Shown: piece by piece, positions 19,429 through 27,712 of the stretch
Numbering within the stretch: position 1 is the first letter of the stretch
How the letters are laid out: every line of letters begins with the position of its first letter
From: an uncultured Marinobacterium sp.
GTDB taxonomy: Bacteria > Pseudomonadota > Gammaproteobacteria > Pseudomonadales > Balneatricaceae
Length of the DNA: 64,000 nucleotides
Assembly: GCA_947501565.1 (NCBI GenBank)
Contig: CANMWJ010000007.1
Coordinates: forward strand, 62,001-126,000
Direction of reading: 5' to 3'
Notes under the pieces: generated by a model
Database searches by the model: none
What the model was told of the DNA's origin: nothing
Seen by the model: only the letters and a program-made list of their open reading frames with translations
Program-made: the position numbers and the translations under genes

Positions 19429-20114
19429 GTGATCAATACCTTCCCTGCGTTACCGTTGAGCCAAAAAACGACGCTGACGCCTGCGTCATCTGGTTGCACG
19501 GCCTGGGTGCGGACGGCCACGATTTCGAGGCCGCAGTGCCGATGCTGAACCTACCGGAAAGTGCTGCGGTGCGTTTTATCTTTCCCCATGCACCCGTCCG
19601 TCCGGTAACGATCAATAACGGCTGGCCGATGCGTGCCTGGTACGACATCCTGGAGATGGATATTGAACGTAAGATCGACGAACCCAGCCTGCTGGAGTCG
19701 GTCGAGCAGGTAAATCGCCTGATCGCACGGGAGATCGAGCGTGGTATCGCGCCGGAACGTATTATTCTGGCGGGTTTCTCCCAGGGGGGCGCGGTGGTAT
19801 ATCACGCAGCGCTTTGTCATCCCCAGCCGCTGGGCGGTTTGATTGTGTTATCCACATACATGGCGACTATTCCGCGCATCCGTCAGGAGCGACAGGCGGT
19901 AAACGCAGAGCTGCCGATCTGGCTGGCGCACGGCATGATGGATGATGTGGTGCCGTTTTCACTGGGTGAGCAGGCGGTAGTCGAGCTGGAACATCTGAAC
20001 TACAAACCCGAATGGCATACTTACCCGATCGCTCATGAGGTATCGGTAGAGGAGCTGGCGGAGTTGGGACACTGGATACAACAGGTTTTGGAATTTAAGG
20101 AGTCATTTGCATGA
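19425..20114 (+). CDS. Carboxylesterase/phospholipase family hydrolase
   Basis: 229 aa of the Abhydrolase_2 (acyl-protein thioesterase/EstB) family. The catalytic Ser is Ser119 in GFSQGG, the Asp is in HGMMDDVVP and the His in YPIAHEVS. The N-terminal WLHGLGADGHDFEA segment is the typical oxyanion loop. The likely activity is hydrolysis of short-chain esters. It overlaps pdxH and slyD by 4 bases on each side, so the three are coupled. Confidence 0.9.
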   Translation: MSDQYLPCVTVEPKNDADACVIWLHGLGADGHDFEAAVPMLNLPESAAVRFIFPHAPVRPVTINNGWPMRAWYDILEMDIERKIDEPSLLESVEQVNRLIAREIERGIAPERIILAGFSQGGAVVYHAALCHPQPLGGLIVLSTYMATIPRIRQERQAVNAELPIWLAHGMMDDVVPFSLGEQAVVELEHLNYKPEWHTYPIAHEVSVEELAELGHWIQQVLEFKESFA

Positions 20115-20578
20115 AGATCGCTAAAGACAGCGTAGTGCTGTTTCACTACGCACTGGTCGATCGTAAGAACAAGGTGCTGGACGGATCGCGTGGCGGTGAA
20201 CCGCTGCCGTATCTGCACGGCCACAGCAATATCGTACCGGGTCTGGAAAAAGCGATGGAAGGTCGCGAAGAGGGTGAGTCTTTTAAAGTGACGCTGATGC
20301 CATCCGAAGCTTATGGCGAGCGCGATGAAGATCTGGTTGAGATCATCAACCGCGATGCCTTTGATGGTCTGCCTGAGCTGAAAGTGGGTATGCACTGTCA
20401 GGTGGAAGACGATAATGGCGAGTTGAAGCTGGTGACCATTGTCGAGTTCAACGACGAAGAGGTAGCCGTGGACGGCAACCATCCGTATGCCGGTAAGGCG
20501 CTCACCTTTGATGTGGAGATCGTCGAAGTACGTGAAGCGAGCGACGACGAGCTGGCGCAGGGGCGCGTGTCGTTCTAA
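20111..20578 (+). CDS. slyD: FKBP-type peptidyl-prolyl isomerase SlyD
   Basis: 155 aa. FKBP domain with an inserted IF chaperone flap (about residues 70-125), characteristic of SlyD. The N-terminal FHYALVDRKNKVLDGSRGGEPLPYLHG motif and the late NHPYAGKALTFDVE are diagnostic. The protein stops soon after the FKBP domain: the His- and Cys-rich nickel-binding tail of E. coli SlyD is absent, so a role in hydrogenase nickel insertion is not supported. A strong terminator follows. Confidence 0.93.
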   Translation: MKIAKDSVVLFHYALVDRKNKVLDGSRGGEPLPYLHGHSNIVPGLEKAMEGREEGESFKVTLMPSEAYGERDEDLVEIINRDAFDGLPELKVGMHCQVEDDNGELKLVTIVEFNDEEVAVDGNHPYAGKALTFDVEIVEVREASDDELAQGRVSF

Positions 20579-20621
20579 GCGACTGAAACCGCTGCGCTTA
20601 TTGCAGCGTCAGACCACTAAG

Positions 20622-20655
20622 CGCGGACAGTTTTCGGACTGTTCGCGTTTTTTTT
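20622..20655 (+). terminator. Rho-independent terminator after slyD
   Basis: Ten-base stem CGCGGACAGT / ACTGTTCGCG (one G-T pair), six-base loop and eight T residues. Confidence 0.93.
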
Positions 20656-20725
20656 GCCCGGTCGTCAGGGACGGACTGTCCTGCGCATCCCACTTCAGTC
20701 ATCCGCACACGCTGGCGACAACCCG

Positions 20726-20986
20726 TTATCCAACCTTCTCACGCCACTTCAGATCGCCGATCTGAACATTCAGCCATTCAAAACCGATGCGACGGGCGAC
20801 AGCTGCGGCCCCGTCGAGGCTTTTGAATTCACGCTCGTCCTTCGAACGTTGCAGCTCCAGCGTAATCACCTCGTTCTGTTTGGTGATGAATTTCAGCGTC
20901 CAGCCGCGTGCCATTGAGATCGGAATGGCCTGACAAGAATCGAAAACACCTGCCTTAAATAGCAACTTAATTTCACGTTCTTGCAT
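20726..20986 (-). CDS. Small protein resembling ParC-like partition-associated proteins
   Basis: 86 aa. The order of elements (short helix, PISMARGWTLKFITK strand pair, LQRSKDEREFKSLDGAAAVARRIGF) recalls a small family often annotated as ParC-like or plasmid replication/partition-associated, in which a two-stranded sheet is followed by an FKSLDAAA-type helix. The resemblance is from memory and weak in detail. AGGA precedes the ATG by about 9 bases. A good minus-strand promoter with a palindrome over its -10 region lies just upstream. It is convergent with slyD. DNA binding is possible but not shown. Confidence 0.65.
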   Translation of the reverse strand: MQEREIKLLFKAGVFDSCQAIPISMARGWTLKFITKQNEVITLELQRSKDEREFKSLDGAAAVARRIGFEWLNVQIGDLKWREKVG

Positions 20987-21014
20987 TGTCTTATTCCTGA
21001 TTTGAGTGATAGTA

Positions 21015-21057
21015 ACTTATATATGATAAGTATATATCTAATGGTGAGTTATCTCAA
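21015..21057 (-). promoter_or_regulatory. Sigma70-type promoter with operator-like palindrome
   Basis: Read on the minus strand: TTGAGA (21057-21052), a 17-base spacer, then TATACT (21034-21029). An inverted repeat ACTTAT-5-ATAAGT occupies 21015-21031, overlapping the -10 and the expected start of transcription, which is where an autorepressor would bind. The start codon of the 86-aa gene is at 20986. Confidence 0.6.
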
Positions 21058-21424
21058 ATGAATATCGGGCTTTTTGTCCAAGTAACTCATTGAAATTAAA
21101 GGAAAAAATAATAAATATTTGCGACAGGTAAGAAGTGGGGTTTTTCGTATTTAACTTGTTGATTTATAAGGGTTTATTGTTGTGGATTGGTTAGAGTTAA
21201 TTGTTATAAGGAGATAGGTTTTTATTGTGTTTAGGGGCGTTTAATCTGTCGTAATTGGATTTTGAAGAGTTTTACTGCGATTACGATGAAGGTGGTCAGT
21301 TTTGACGGCGAATGGAAGGAGGGAGGATTAGCCAAACGGCAGTTATCGCGAACGGCGCTAACTGCGCAAAAGAGGTTTCAGAGTCCGTAGGCTGTAACGG
21401 GGCTAGCCGTTATCGCTATGTGTT
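21058..21424. other. AT-rich non-coding stretch with hairpins
   Basis: No credible gene on either strand. The first 200 bases are clearly AT-rich compared with the surroundings. Two hairpins are present: GCAGTTA (21339-21345) / TAACTGC (21359-21365), and TAACGG (21395-21400) / CCGTTA (21407-21412). These could belong to a small RNA or be remnants of a mobile element; nothing else can be said. Confidence 0.5.
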
Positions 21425-21568
21425 GAGTCACGAAGGGTTTGAGTTACGAAGGGTTTGAGTTACGAAGGGTTTGAGTTACGAAGGGTTCGAGTTACGAAGG
21501 GTTCGAGTTACGAAGGGTTTGAGTTACGAAGGGTTTGAGTTACGAAGGGTTCGAGTTACGAAGGGTTT
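21425..21568. repeat. Nine tandem copies of a 16-bp repeat
   Basis: The unit is GAGTTACGAAGGGTTT, repeated nine times without interruption (144 bases). Copy 1 has GAGTCAC in place of GAGTTAC. The last base alternates T or C in the order T,T,T,C,C,T,T,C,T; otherwise the copies are identical. Sixteen is not a multiple of three and no gene crosses it, so this is a non-coding satellite. No spacers separate the units, so it is not a CRISPR array. Confidence 0.97.
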
Positions 21569-21705
21569 GATGCGGGCGAGTAGAAGCAGGGGGTATCAGG
21601 CACGTGATAACCACCCCGCATTCAGGGAAAACTTAAAGTGTTGAGATGGTGACAGGGTTGTCCGGGAGCGGACTGGCTGTCCTCACTCCGGAATGAATGG
21701 AACGC

Positions 21706-21897
21706 TCAGCTCTTGCCCAGGCGATGCTTAATCTGGGCTTCGATGGTGTCCAGTTTCTCTTTCATCGCTTCTACCGTGCGATCGTTGTCGCTAAGTTCCG
21801 GGGAAAACTTGATGGTGTCCAGCAGGTCCACCAGGAAGCTCTCTTCGTTCATCTTGGTAACTTCTTCAGGGGTCCAGGTTTTCAGCAAGTGCGCCAT
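21706..21897 (-). CDS. Small helical acidic protein, function unknown
   Basis: 63 aa from the ATG at 21897, chosen because AAGGAGAG lies about 8 bases upstream; the frame is open further but the upstream part has no ribosome site and an unlikely composition. The sequence is charged and helical (TPEEVTKMNEESFLVDLLDTIKF, then a likely coiled coil up to the C-terminus). No signal peptide or membrane segment. Family not recognised. A GC-rich imperfect hairpin follows its stop near 21660-21690. Confidence 0.65.
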   Translation of the reverse strand: MAHLLKTWTPEEVTKMNEESFLVDLLDTIKFSPELSDNDRTVEAMKEKLDTIEAQIKHRLGKS

Positions 21898-22091
21898 TAC
21901 CGCTCTCCTTTGATCCGGATGAGAAATGAGTCGACCTCCATCAAGCTTAGCAGGTTGCCGGTTAATCACGAGAAATGAGCGATTGATAAATTTTTTTGTT
22001 TCCGGGAGGGGGAACAGAAGGGGTAATAATTGAGCTAGCGCAATAGAAGATTGTGCAATCGATATACACCAATTCCTCATTGGTTTATTTC

Positions 22092-22105
22092 TTGAGTTAT
22101 ATCAA
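22092..22105. promoter_or_regulatory. Fnr/Anr-type box
   Basis: TTGAG-TTAT-ATCAA matches the Fnr consensus TTGAT-N4-ATCAA at nine of ten positions. It is centred at 22098.5. A weak -10 (TGTAAC at 22126-22131) would give a start of transcription near 22138, putting the box about 40 bases upstream, the position used for class II activation. The first gene downstream is the 40-aa membrane protein at 22176. Confidence 0.5.
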
Positions 22106-22175
22106 TAACCGCTAATGTGAACCGATGTAACCTGCCTAGCAATTGTTGAGAACGACGAATTGTGAGGGTGACGTT

Positions 22176-22298
22176 ATGTTGGATGCTTATACTATGGAGA
22201 CTGTGATCCCAAGCCTGGTTATGGTTGCTGCAATGACCGGTGTGATGATCTGGGGATTCTTCAAAGTCCGTGCACTGATGAACGAAGATAAGAAGTAA
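22176..22298 (+). CDS. 40-aa single-pass membrane microprotein
   Basis: ATG at 22176 with GAGGGTG about 8 bases upstream; stop TAA at 22296-22298. The product has a short N-terminus (MLDAYTMETV), one membrane helix at about 11-29 rich in Met and Val, and a basic then charged cytoplasmic tail (KVRALMNEDKK). It is followed by a terminator, so it forms a complete single-gene unit. Size and topology are like the small accessory subunits of respiratory complexes (CydX, CcoQ), and the Fnr-type box upstream fits that, but there is no sequence match I can point to. Function unknown. Confidence 0.7.
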   Translation: MLDAYTMETVIPSLVMVAAMTGVMIWGFFKVRALMNEDKK

Positions 22299-22342
22299 AC
22301 ATCTTCTTAAAACGCCGCAGTTCTGGCGTTTGTACGAATGCC

Positions 22343-22371
22343 AAAGAGGCCGCTATATAGCGGCCTTTTTT
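22343..22371 (+). terminator. Rho-independent terminator
   Basis: Stem AGGCCGCTA (22347-22355) / TAGCGGCCT (22358-22366), extended by A-T pairs, followed by a run of six T counted from the end of the stem. It ends the microprotein transcript; rlmG converges from the other side. Confidence 0.88.
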
Positions 22372-22417
22372 ACATCTGTAAGTTATGAAGTAAGTTGTGA
22401 AAATAGTGATGGCCGGT

Positions 22418-23548
22418 TTAGCGCACCGCTCGCAGAATCACGAATTTCTTGTTTGCCGCCACGGTATCGCAGTTACCGAATAGTTTTTTCAGCGCTACGT
22501 GGTAACCCAGATGACGGTTACCGATCACCCACAGCTCGCCATCTTTACGCAGGACTTTCTTTGACTCGCGAAACATCTGCTGTGCTATGTGGGTGCCCAC
22601 CACATTTTGCTGGTGGAAAGGCGGGTTGTTCAGTACCAGATCGGCACTGTTTGCTTTGATCCCCTCAAGGCAATCCGTGGTGCGAAAGTATCCCCGGCGT
22701 TGATCACCAAATGCAGCTTCGAAATTAGCTTTGGCAGATGCGACAGCCATAAAAGATTCATCGACAAAACTCACCTCCGCCTGAGGATTTTGCTCCGCTG
22801 CGATCAGGCCGACTACACCGTTGCCACAGCCCAGATCGACGATATGTTTTATCTCCGGATTGGTTGGCAGGTTCGCCAGGAAGAAACGTGTACCTATATC
22901 CAGACTGTCGCGGGAGAACACACCGGCGTGGTTGATGATCTGATGATTTGTACCCTCCAGCGTGTATCTGGTCGGGTAGGGATTTTCAGGGATTGCCAAG
23001 GCCGGATCAAACTGCGGAAAGATCAGGCGTGCCTTTTTCTTTGCCAGCGAGGTGGTGGTCGGACCGATCAGTTTCTCGAACAGTTTCAGGGTGGAGGAGT
23101 GGATCGCTTTGACCATGCCGCCGCCTACGATGCGGCTGTTGCTGTGCAGGTGGGGGCGCAAACGGTGTAACTGGTCTTCCAGCATCGCCAGACTCTTGGG
23201 TACCTTGATCAATACTAGGTCAAAGGTACCTTGTGGTGGGGTGAGGCTGTCACACAGGGTCAGATTGTCGGTGTCGAGATGATTGTCGGCCAGATTGGCG
23301 ACACTGCCCCGGTGGCTGAGCCATGAATCGGAGATCAGAGTGGGGCGGTTAGCAGACAGAGCCGTGGCCAGCGCGCCGAACTGGTCGTTAAGGATCAGAA
23401 TCCGCGTGTCCGGTTGAACGCAGCCCTCTTCGCCAATCTGCTGCAGCAGATATTCATCGGCTGCATCCCAGGCGCGTAGCTTTTCGCCTTTGCGGCGGGG
23501 AAAACGGCTCAACTCAAAGGTGCCCTGGGGCGCGGACAATTTTTCCAT
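22418..23548 (-). CDS. rlmG: 23S rRNA (guanine1835-N2)-methyltransferase RlmG
   Basis: 376 aa, made of two Rossmann-like methyltransferase modules as in RlmG and RsmC. The C-terminal, active module has the SAM motif VDLGCGNGVVGL and the catalytic NPPFHQ motif of N2-guanine methyltransferases; the N-terminal module (LILNDQFGALATALSA) lacks them. The enzyme methylates G1835 in 23S rRNA. Length agrees with the E. coli protein (about 378 aa). It is a single gene, divergent from the following PAS-GGDEF-EAL gene. Confidence 0.93.
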   Translation of the reverse strand: MEKLSAPQGTFELSRFPRRKGEKLRAWDAADEYLLQQIGEEGCVQPDTRILILNDQFGALATALSANRPTLISDSWLSHRGSVANLADNHLDTDNLTLCDSLTPPQGTFDLVLIKVPKSLAMLEDQLHRLRPHLHSNSRIVGGGMVKAIHSSTLKLFEKLIGPTTTSLAKKKARLIFPQFDPALAIPENPYPTRYTLEGTNHQIINHAGVFSRDSLDIGTRFFLANLPTNPEIKHIVDLGCGNGVVGLIAAEQNPQAEVSFVDESFMAVASAKANFEAAFGDQRRGYFRTTDCLEGIKANSADLVLNNPPFHQQNVVGTHIAQQMFRESKKVLRKDGELWVIGNRHLGYHVALKKLFGNCDTVAANKKFVILRAVR

Positions 23549-23814
23549 GAATTAGATTCTCGACAGCGGACAGTTTGCGATCTGGTAGTTGCGGCGCATC
23601 TTACCATAAAGCCTTCTGCGCCAAGCCGAACTACAATCTGATAGGTAGATTGGGTATGAAATTATCTCAAGGTAATAAAAACGCTATTTATAATGCCGTA
23701 AGTCAAGGTGTGGCATAATCTCGCTGCTATATTTTTGATCGATCATTTTCTTAGATTTCAGGGAGAGGAATCACACAGCTGGCGAAGCGACAACAGGTAG
23801 GCGGGTACATATCG

Positions 23815-26109
23815 GTGCAGCGGTTTCTGAATAAACGGACAGGGCGTCCGGACAGCTCTTTTTTGCGCTCCCGCTTATTTGTCGGTGCTTTTGTCTTCTG
23901 TGCGCTCGTCTGGCTGCTGGACCCGTTGCTGAATCTGCTGCTGATGCAGGAAGCCTCGCCATCGATCAGTTTTGATCACTCGCCGACTGAACTCTACTTC
24001 CGTACGTTGTTATCCGCGCTGGTATTCGGCTGCGCTGTGGTACTGCGTATTGTGTTGCTCAAGTACCGGAGTCAGAACCGGGAGCTGAGCGAGCAGCGGG
24101 AGAATATGCAGCGGATTATCAGTTCTGAACCCGAATGCGTAAAAACCGTGGCGCAGGATGGTTCTTTGCTGGATATGAATCCCGCCGGTTTGAATATCAT
24201 CGAAGCCGATTCTATCGATCAGGTGCGTTACGCATCAGTGTATGACCTGATCGCGCCGGAAAACCGGCAGGACTACATCACGTTTAACGAGCGTATCTTC
24301 CGTGGTGAATCCGGTTCCATGGAGTACGACATCATCGGCCTGAAAGGTGCGCGTAAATGCGTGGAAACCCACGCGGTTCCGTTGTTGGATGAATCCAACC
24401 GGGTGACGGCGCATCTGGCGATCACCCGTGATATCACCGCCTTTAAACAGTCACAGAAAGATCTGAAACAGTTCTCTGTTGCCGTTGAGCAGTGCGCCAG
24501 TGTGGTGATGATCACCGATACTCAGGCGCGGCTGACATATGTGAATCCCCGATTTGAAAGCGTGACGGGGTACAGCAGCGAAGAGGCGCTGGGCCAGACG
24601 CCGCGTATTTTACGCTCCGGCAAGTACAGTCCGGTGTTTTATCAGCAGCTGTGGGCGCGGATCGGTGCAGGCCGTTCCTGGCGGGGGAAGATGCAGAACC
24701 GCCGTAAGAACGGTGAACTCTACTGGGTGATGGCGGTGATCTCCCCAATCAAGGATGAGGCGGGTGATATTACCCATTTCCTCTGCACCCAGGAGGATGT
24801 GACCAACTCCCACAACCTGACCGAGCAGCTGGACTATCAGGCACGCCACTGCATGCTTACCGGCCTGATCAACCGTTACGAATTCGAGCAGCGCCTCACT
24901 CAGCTGCTGGAGCGGGCGCGCACCGACCACACCAACCACGCGGTCTTTTTCCTGGATATCGATCAGTTCAAGGTGATCAACGATACCTGCGGTCATATCG
25001 CGGGGGACCAGCTGTTGCGCCAGCTCGGCAGTGTGATGCAGGCCCACGTGCGCCAGCACGATTCGGTTTCACGGCTGGGTGGTGACGAGTTCGCGGTGCT
25101 GCTGGAGTACTGCGTGCCGGAGGAAGCGGTACGCGTGGCTGAGAAGCTGCGTCTGGCGATCGACGAGACCAACTTCGCCTGGGGCGATCAGGCCTTTCGC
25201 GTATCGGCCAGCATCGGGGTGGTCTGCCTCGATAGCAGTTCACCGGGCACCGCCGAGATACTGAGTTACGCAGATACCTCCTGTTACATGGCGAAAGAGC
25301 AGGGGCGCAACCGCATTTATCTCTATCAGGATGATGAAGCATCGCAACGCCGGCAGGGTGAGATGCAGTGGATCACCCGCATCCACGAGGGGATCGAAAA
25401 GAATCAGTTCTGCCTTTACGTACAGGACATTGTCGGCCTGCAGCAGGATAAAGAGCAGCATTACGAAGTCCTGCTGCGCTACCGTGAGGCCGATGGCTCC
25501 ATTATCGCGCCCGGTGCGTTCCTGCCGTCTGCTGAACGTTACGGCCTGTCGCCCAAGCTCGACCGCTGGGTGATCAACCGGGTGTGCGCGTTCCTGGCAA
25601 AAACCGGGCGTAAAGACCTCAAACTGTCGATCAACCTCTCCGGCCTCTCCATCGCCGATACGGAGTTGCTGGTCTTTGTCCGTAAAACACTGCAGCACTA
25701 TCAGGTGGAGCCGGCGCAGCTCTGCTTTGAAATCACTGAAACCGCCGCTATAAGTAACCTGGGTAACGCGATCCAGTTTATCAATGCGATGAAAGAGATC
25801 GGTTGCCGTTTCGCGCTGGATGACTTTGGCAGTGGCCTCTCCTCCTTTGGTTATCTGAAAAACCTGCCGGTGGATTTCGTCAAAATAGACGGCATCTTTG
25901 TGAAGGATATTCTGATTGATCAGGTGGATCTGGCGATGGTCCGCAGTATTAATGACATCGGTCATCTGATGGGTAAGAAGACCATTGCCGAATTCGTCGA
26001 AAATGCGAAGATTGCCGAAGAGCTTGCGGCACTTGGTGTTGATTATGGACAGGGTTACGGCATCGCCAAACCTTATTGCATCGAAGTGCTGAATCCAGAT
26101 AAGCGTTAA
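23815..26109 (+). CDS. Membrane PAS-PAS-GGDEF-EAL protein
   Basis: 764 aa from the GTG at 23815; the start is uncertain because the frame is open back to 23755 and no strong ribosome site fits GTG. Two membrane helices (about 22-45 and 62-82) precede two PAS domains (about 100-210 and 215-335), GGDEF (422-426, preceded by an RQHD inhibitory site) and an EAL-type domain. The EAL motif reads EVL at 551-553, but Glu is kept, as are NLS, ITET, DDFGSG (669 on), VKIDG and AEFVE, so phosphodiesterase activity is plausible. PAS ligands are unknown. It stands alone, about 410 bases before livK. Confidence 0.92.
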   Translation: MQRFLNKRTGRPDSSFLRSRLFVGAFVFCALVWLLDPLLNLLLMQEASPSISFDHSPTELYFRTLLSALVFGCAVVLRIVLLKYRSQNRELSEQRENMQRIISSEPECVKTVAQDGSLLDMNPAGLNIIEADSIDQVRYASVYDLIAPENRQDYITFNERIFRGESGSMEYDIIGLKGARKCVETHAVPLLDESNRVTAHLAITRDITAFKQSQKDLKQFSVAVEQCASVVMITDTQARLTYVNPRFESVTGYSSEEALGQTPRILRSGKYSPVFYQQLWARIGAGRSWRGKMQNRRKNGELYWVMAVISPIKDEAGDITHFLCTQEDVTNSHNLTEQLDYQARHCMLTGLINRYEFEQRLTQLLERARTDHTNHAVFFLDIDQFKVINDTCGHIAGDQLLRQLGSVMQAHVRQHDSVSRLGGDEFAVLLEYCVPEEAVRVAEKLRLAIDETNFAWGDQAFRVSASIGVVCLDSSSPGTAEILSYADTSCYMAKEQGRNRIYLYQDDEASQRRQGEMQWITRIHEGIEKNQFCLYVQDIVGLQQDKEQHYEVLLRYREADGSIIAPGAFLPSAERYGLSPKLDRWVINRVCAFLAKTGRKDLKLSINLSGLSIADTELLVFVRKTLQHYQVEPAQLCFEITETAAISNLGNAIQFINAMKEIGCRFALDDFGSGLSSFGYLKNLPVDFVKIDGIFVKDILIDQVDLAMVRSINDIGHLMGKKTIAEFVENAKIAEELAALGVDYGQGYGIAKPYCIEVLNPDKR

Positions 26110-26520
26110 ATGGACGCAAGCAAACAACTCAACTGGCTCTAAATATTTATTCCGCCCTTGTTAGGCTGTGCTTAACTGAGGGGAGTTGCGGCCAGCGTCT
26201 GTGCGCTGCGTTGCCGGCCTACCGTAGGTTCTCTAAGTATCAAACTGCAGAAGGGGGAGTTGTTCTGACAGGTTTCGGTTGTTCCGGTAATTGTGGAGAT
26301 TACCTAAACAGTCTGAACCTATGTTTGCTGACGTAATTTAATAGCCCGTATTCCCTCGAAGATTAAACAATGTGACGGTTCGGTTATTGCGGAAATTCTT
26401 ATATAACGCCGCTGGATTGTTTTGAATCTCAGGGAAAGCTATTGTTACGGCAGGGGATAAGAACAACTACTAAAAAACTCTTTTAAGAGTGCTATCCGAA
26501 AAAATAAGAAGGGTTTATTC
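26110..26520. promoter_or_regulatory. Leader and promoter region of livK
   Basis: No gene is seen in these 411 bases. Two similar direct repeats occur: TTCGGTTGTTCCGGTAATT (26274-26292) and TTCGGTTATTGCGGAAATT (26379-26397), 16 of 19 identical and 105 bases apart, which could be regulator sites. A perfect inverted repeat ACTCTT-TT-AAGAGT lies shortly before the livK ribosome site (AAGAAGGG). I could not assign a confident -35/-10 pair. Confidence 0.4.
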
Positions 26521-27639
26521 ATGAATCGAATTACCAAGACACTGCTGACTTTTGGCTCGGCGGTTTGCCTGGCGGGTGCTATTAGCGCGGCGCAGGCTGA
26601 GACTCTGAAAATTGGTCTGGCAGGTCCGGCGACCGGTCCGGTTGCGCAGTACGGTGATATGCAGAAGATCGGTGTAATGGCAGCGATCGAAGATATCAAC
26701 AAAGCGGGCGGCATCAACGGCATGCAGCTGGAAGGCGTAATCTATGATGATGCCTGCGACCCGAAACAGGCGGTGGCGGTAGCGAACAAGATCGTCAACG
26801 ACGGCATCCAGCACGTGGTAGGTCACCTGTGCTCCAGCTCCACTGAGCCTGCGTCTGACATCTACGACGAAGAAGGCGTGCTGATGATCACTGCTGCGTC
26901 TACCTCTCCAAGCATCACCGAAAAAGGTTACCAGCTGATCTTCCGTACCATCGGTCTGGACAGCCTGCAGGGTACCCTGGCGGCACAGCACATCCTGAAC
27001 AACGCTAAACCACAGCGCATCGCGATCATTCACGATAAGCAGCAGTACGGTGAAGGTCTGGCGACCACCGTTAAGTCTGTGCTGGAAGGCAGCAACGTAA
27101 ACGCTGTGATGTTCGAAGGCGTAACTGCAGGTGACAAAGACTTCTCTGCGCTGATCGCCAAGCTGAAGAAAAACAACGTTGATTTCGTTTACTACGGCGG
27201 TTACCACCCAGAGCTGGGTCTGATCCTGCGTCAGTCCCGTGAGAAAGGTTTCGGCGCTCAGTTCATGGGCCCTGAAGGGATCGTAAACAGCGACCTGGCG
27301 AAAATCGCCGGTCAGGCAGTTGAAGGTGTACTGGCGACTGCGCCTAAGAGCTTCGACCAGAACCCAGTTAACCAGGCACGCGTAGACGCGATCAAAGCGA
27401 AAGGTGAAGACCCGACCGGTCCTTTCGTATTCACTGCATACGCTGCTGTTGAACTGATGAAAAACGCCATCGAGAAAACCGGTGATACCGATCCGGAAGC
27501 GCTGGCGGAACATATCCGCTCCAACCCGCTGGATACAGCGATCGGTAAAGTCTCCTACGACGAGAAAGGTGACCTGACCGAATCTACCTTCCAGGTTTAC
27601 ACTCTGCACACTGACGGCTCTAAATCTCCCGTTAAGTAA
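26521..27639 (+). CDS. livK: Branched-chain amino acid ABC transporter, substrate-binding protein
   Basis: 372 aa. A signal peptide of about 26 residues ends in ISAAQA. The mature protein is a periplasmic binding protein of the Leu/Ile/Val family (Peripla_BP_6): IGLAGPATGPVAQYG at the N-terminus, then VVGHLCSSSTEPASDIY, TAASTSPSITEKGY and FVYYGGYHPELGLI, which are close to LivJ/LivK/BraC. It captures leucine, isoleucine, valine or related amino acids. First gene of livKHMGF, separated from livH by a stable hairpin. Codon choice looks strongly optimised, as expected for an abundant protein. Confidence 0.95.
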   Translation: MNRITKTLLTFGSAVCLAGAISAAQAETLKIGLAGPATGPVAQYGDMQKIGVMAAIEDINKAGGINGMQLEGVIYDDACDPKQAVAVANKIVNDGIQHVVGHLCSSSTEPASDIYDEEGVLMITAASTSPSITEKGYQLIFRTIGLDSLQGTLAAQHILNNAKPQRIAIIHDKQQYGEGLATTVKSVLEGSNVNAVMFEGVTAGDKDFSALIAKLKKNNVDFVYYGGYHPELGLILRQSREKGFGAQFMGPEGIVNSDLAKIAGQAVEGVLATAPKSFDQNPVNQARVDAIKAKGEDPTGPFVFTAYAAVELMKNAIEKTGDTDPEALAEHIRSNPLDTAIGKVSYDEKGDLTESTFQVYTLHTDGSKSPVK

Positions 27640-27655
27640 GCATCTCTGAACCTAA

Positions 27656-27692
27656 GAACACCTTGCCCCCGTGATCCGGGCGCGAGGTGTTC
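27656..27692 (+). promoter_or_regulatory. Intercistronic hairpin between livK and livH
   Basis: GAACACCT (27656-27663) pairs with AGGTGTTC (27685-27692), with a second GCCC/GGGC stem inside. There is no T tract after it. Such structures usually protect the binding-protein message and lower expression of the membrane genes. Confidence 0.6.
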
Positions 27693-27712
27693 CCTTATTC
27701 GGGTCCCACAAA

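Noticed and set aside
21425-21568. The 16-bp tandem array as a CRISPR array
   Set aside because: The units are contiguous with no spacers, the unit is too short and no cas gene is near.
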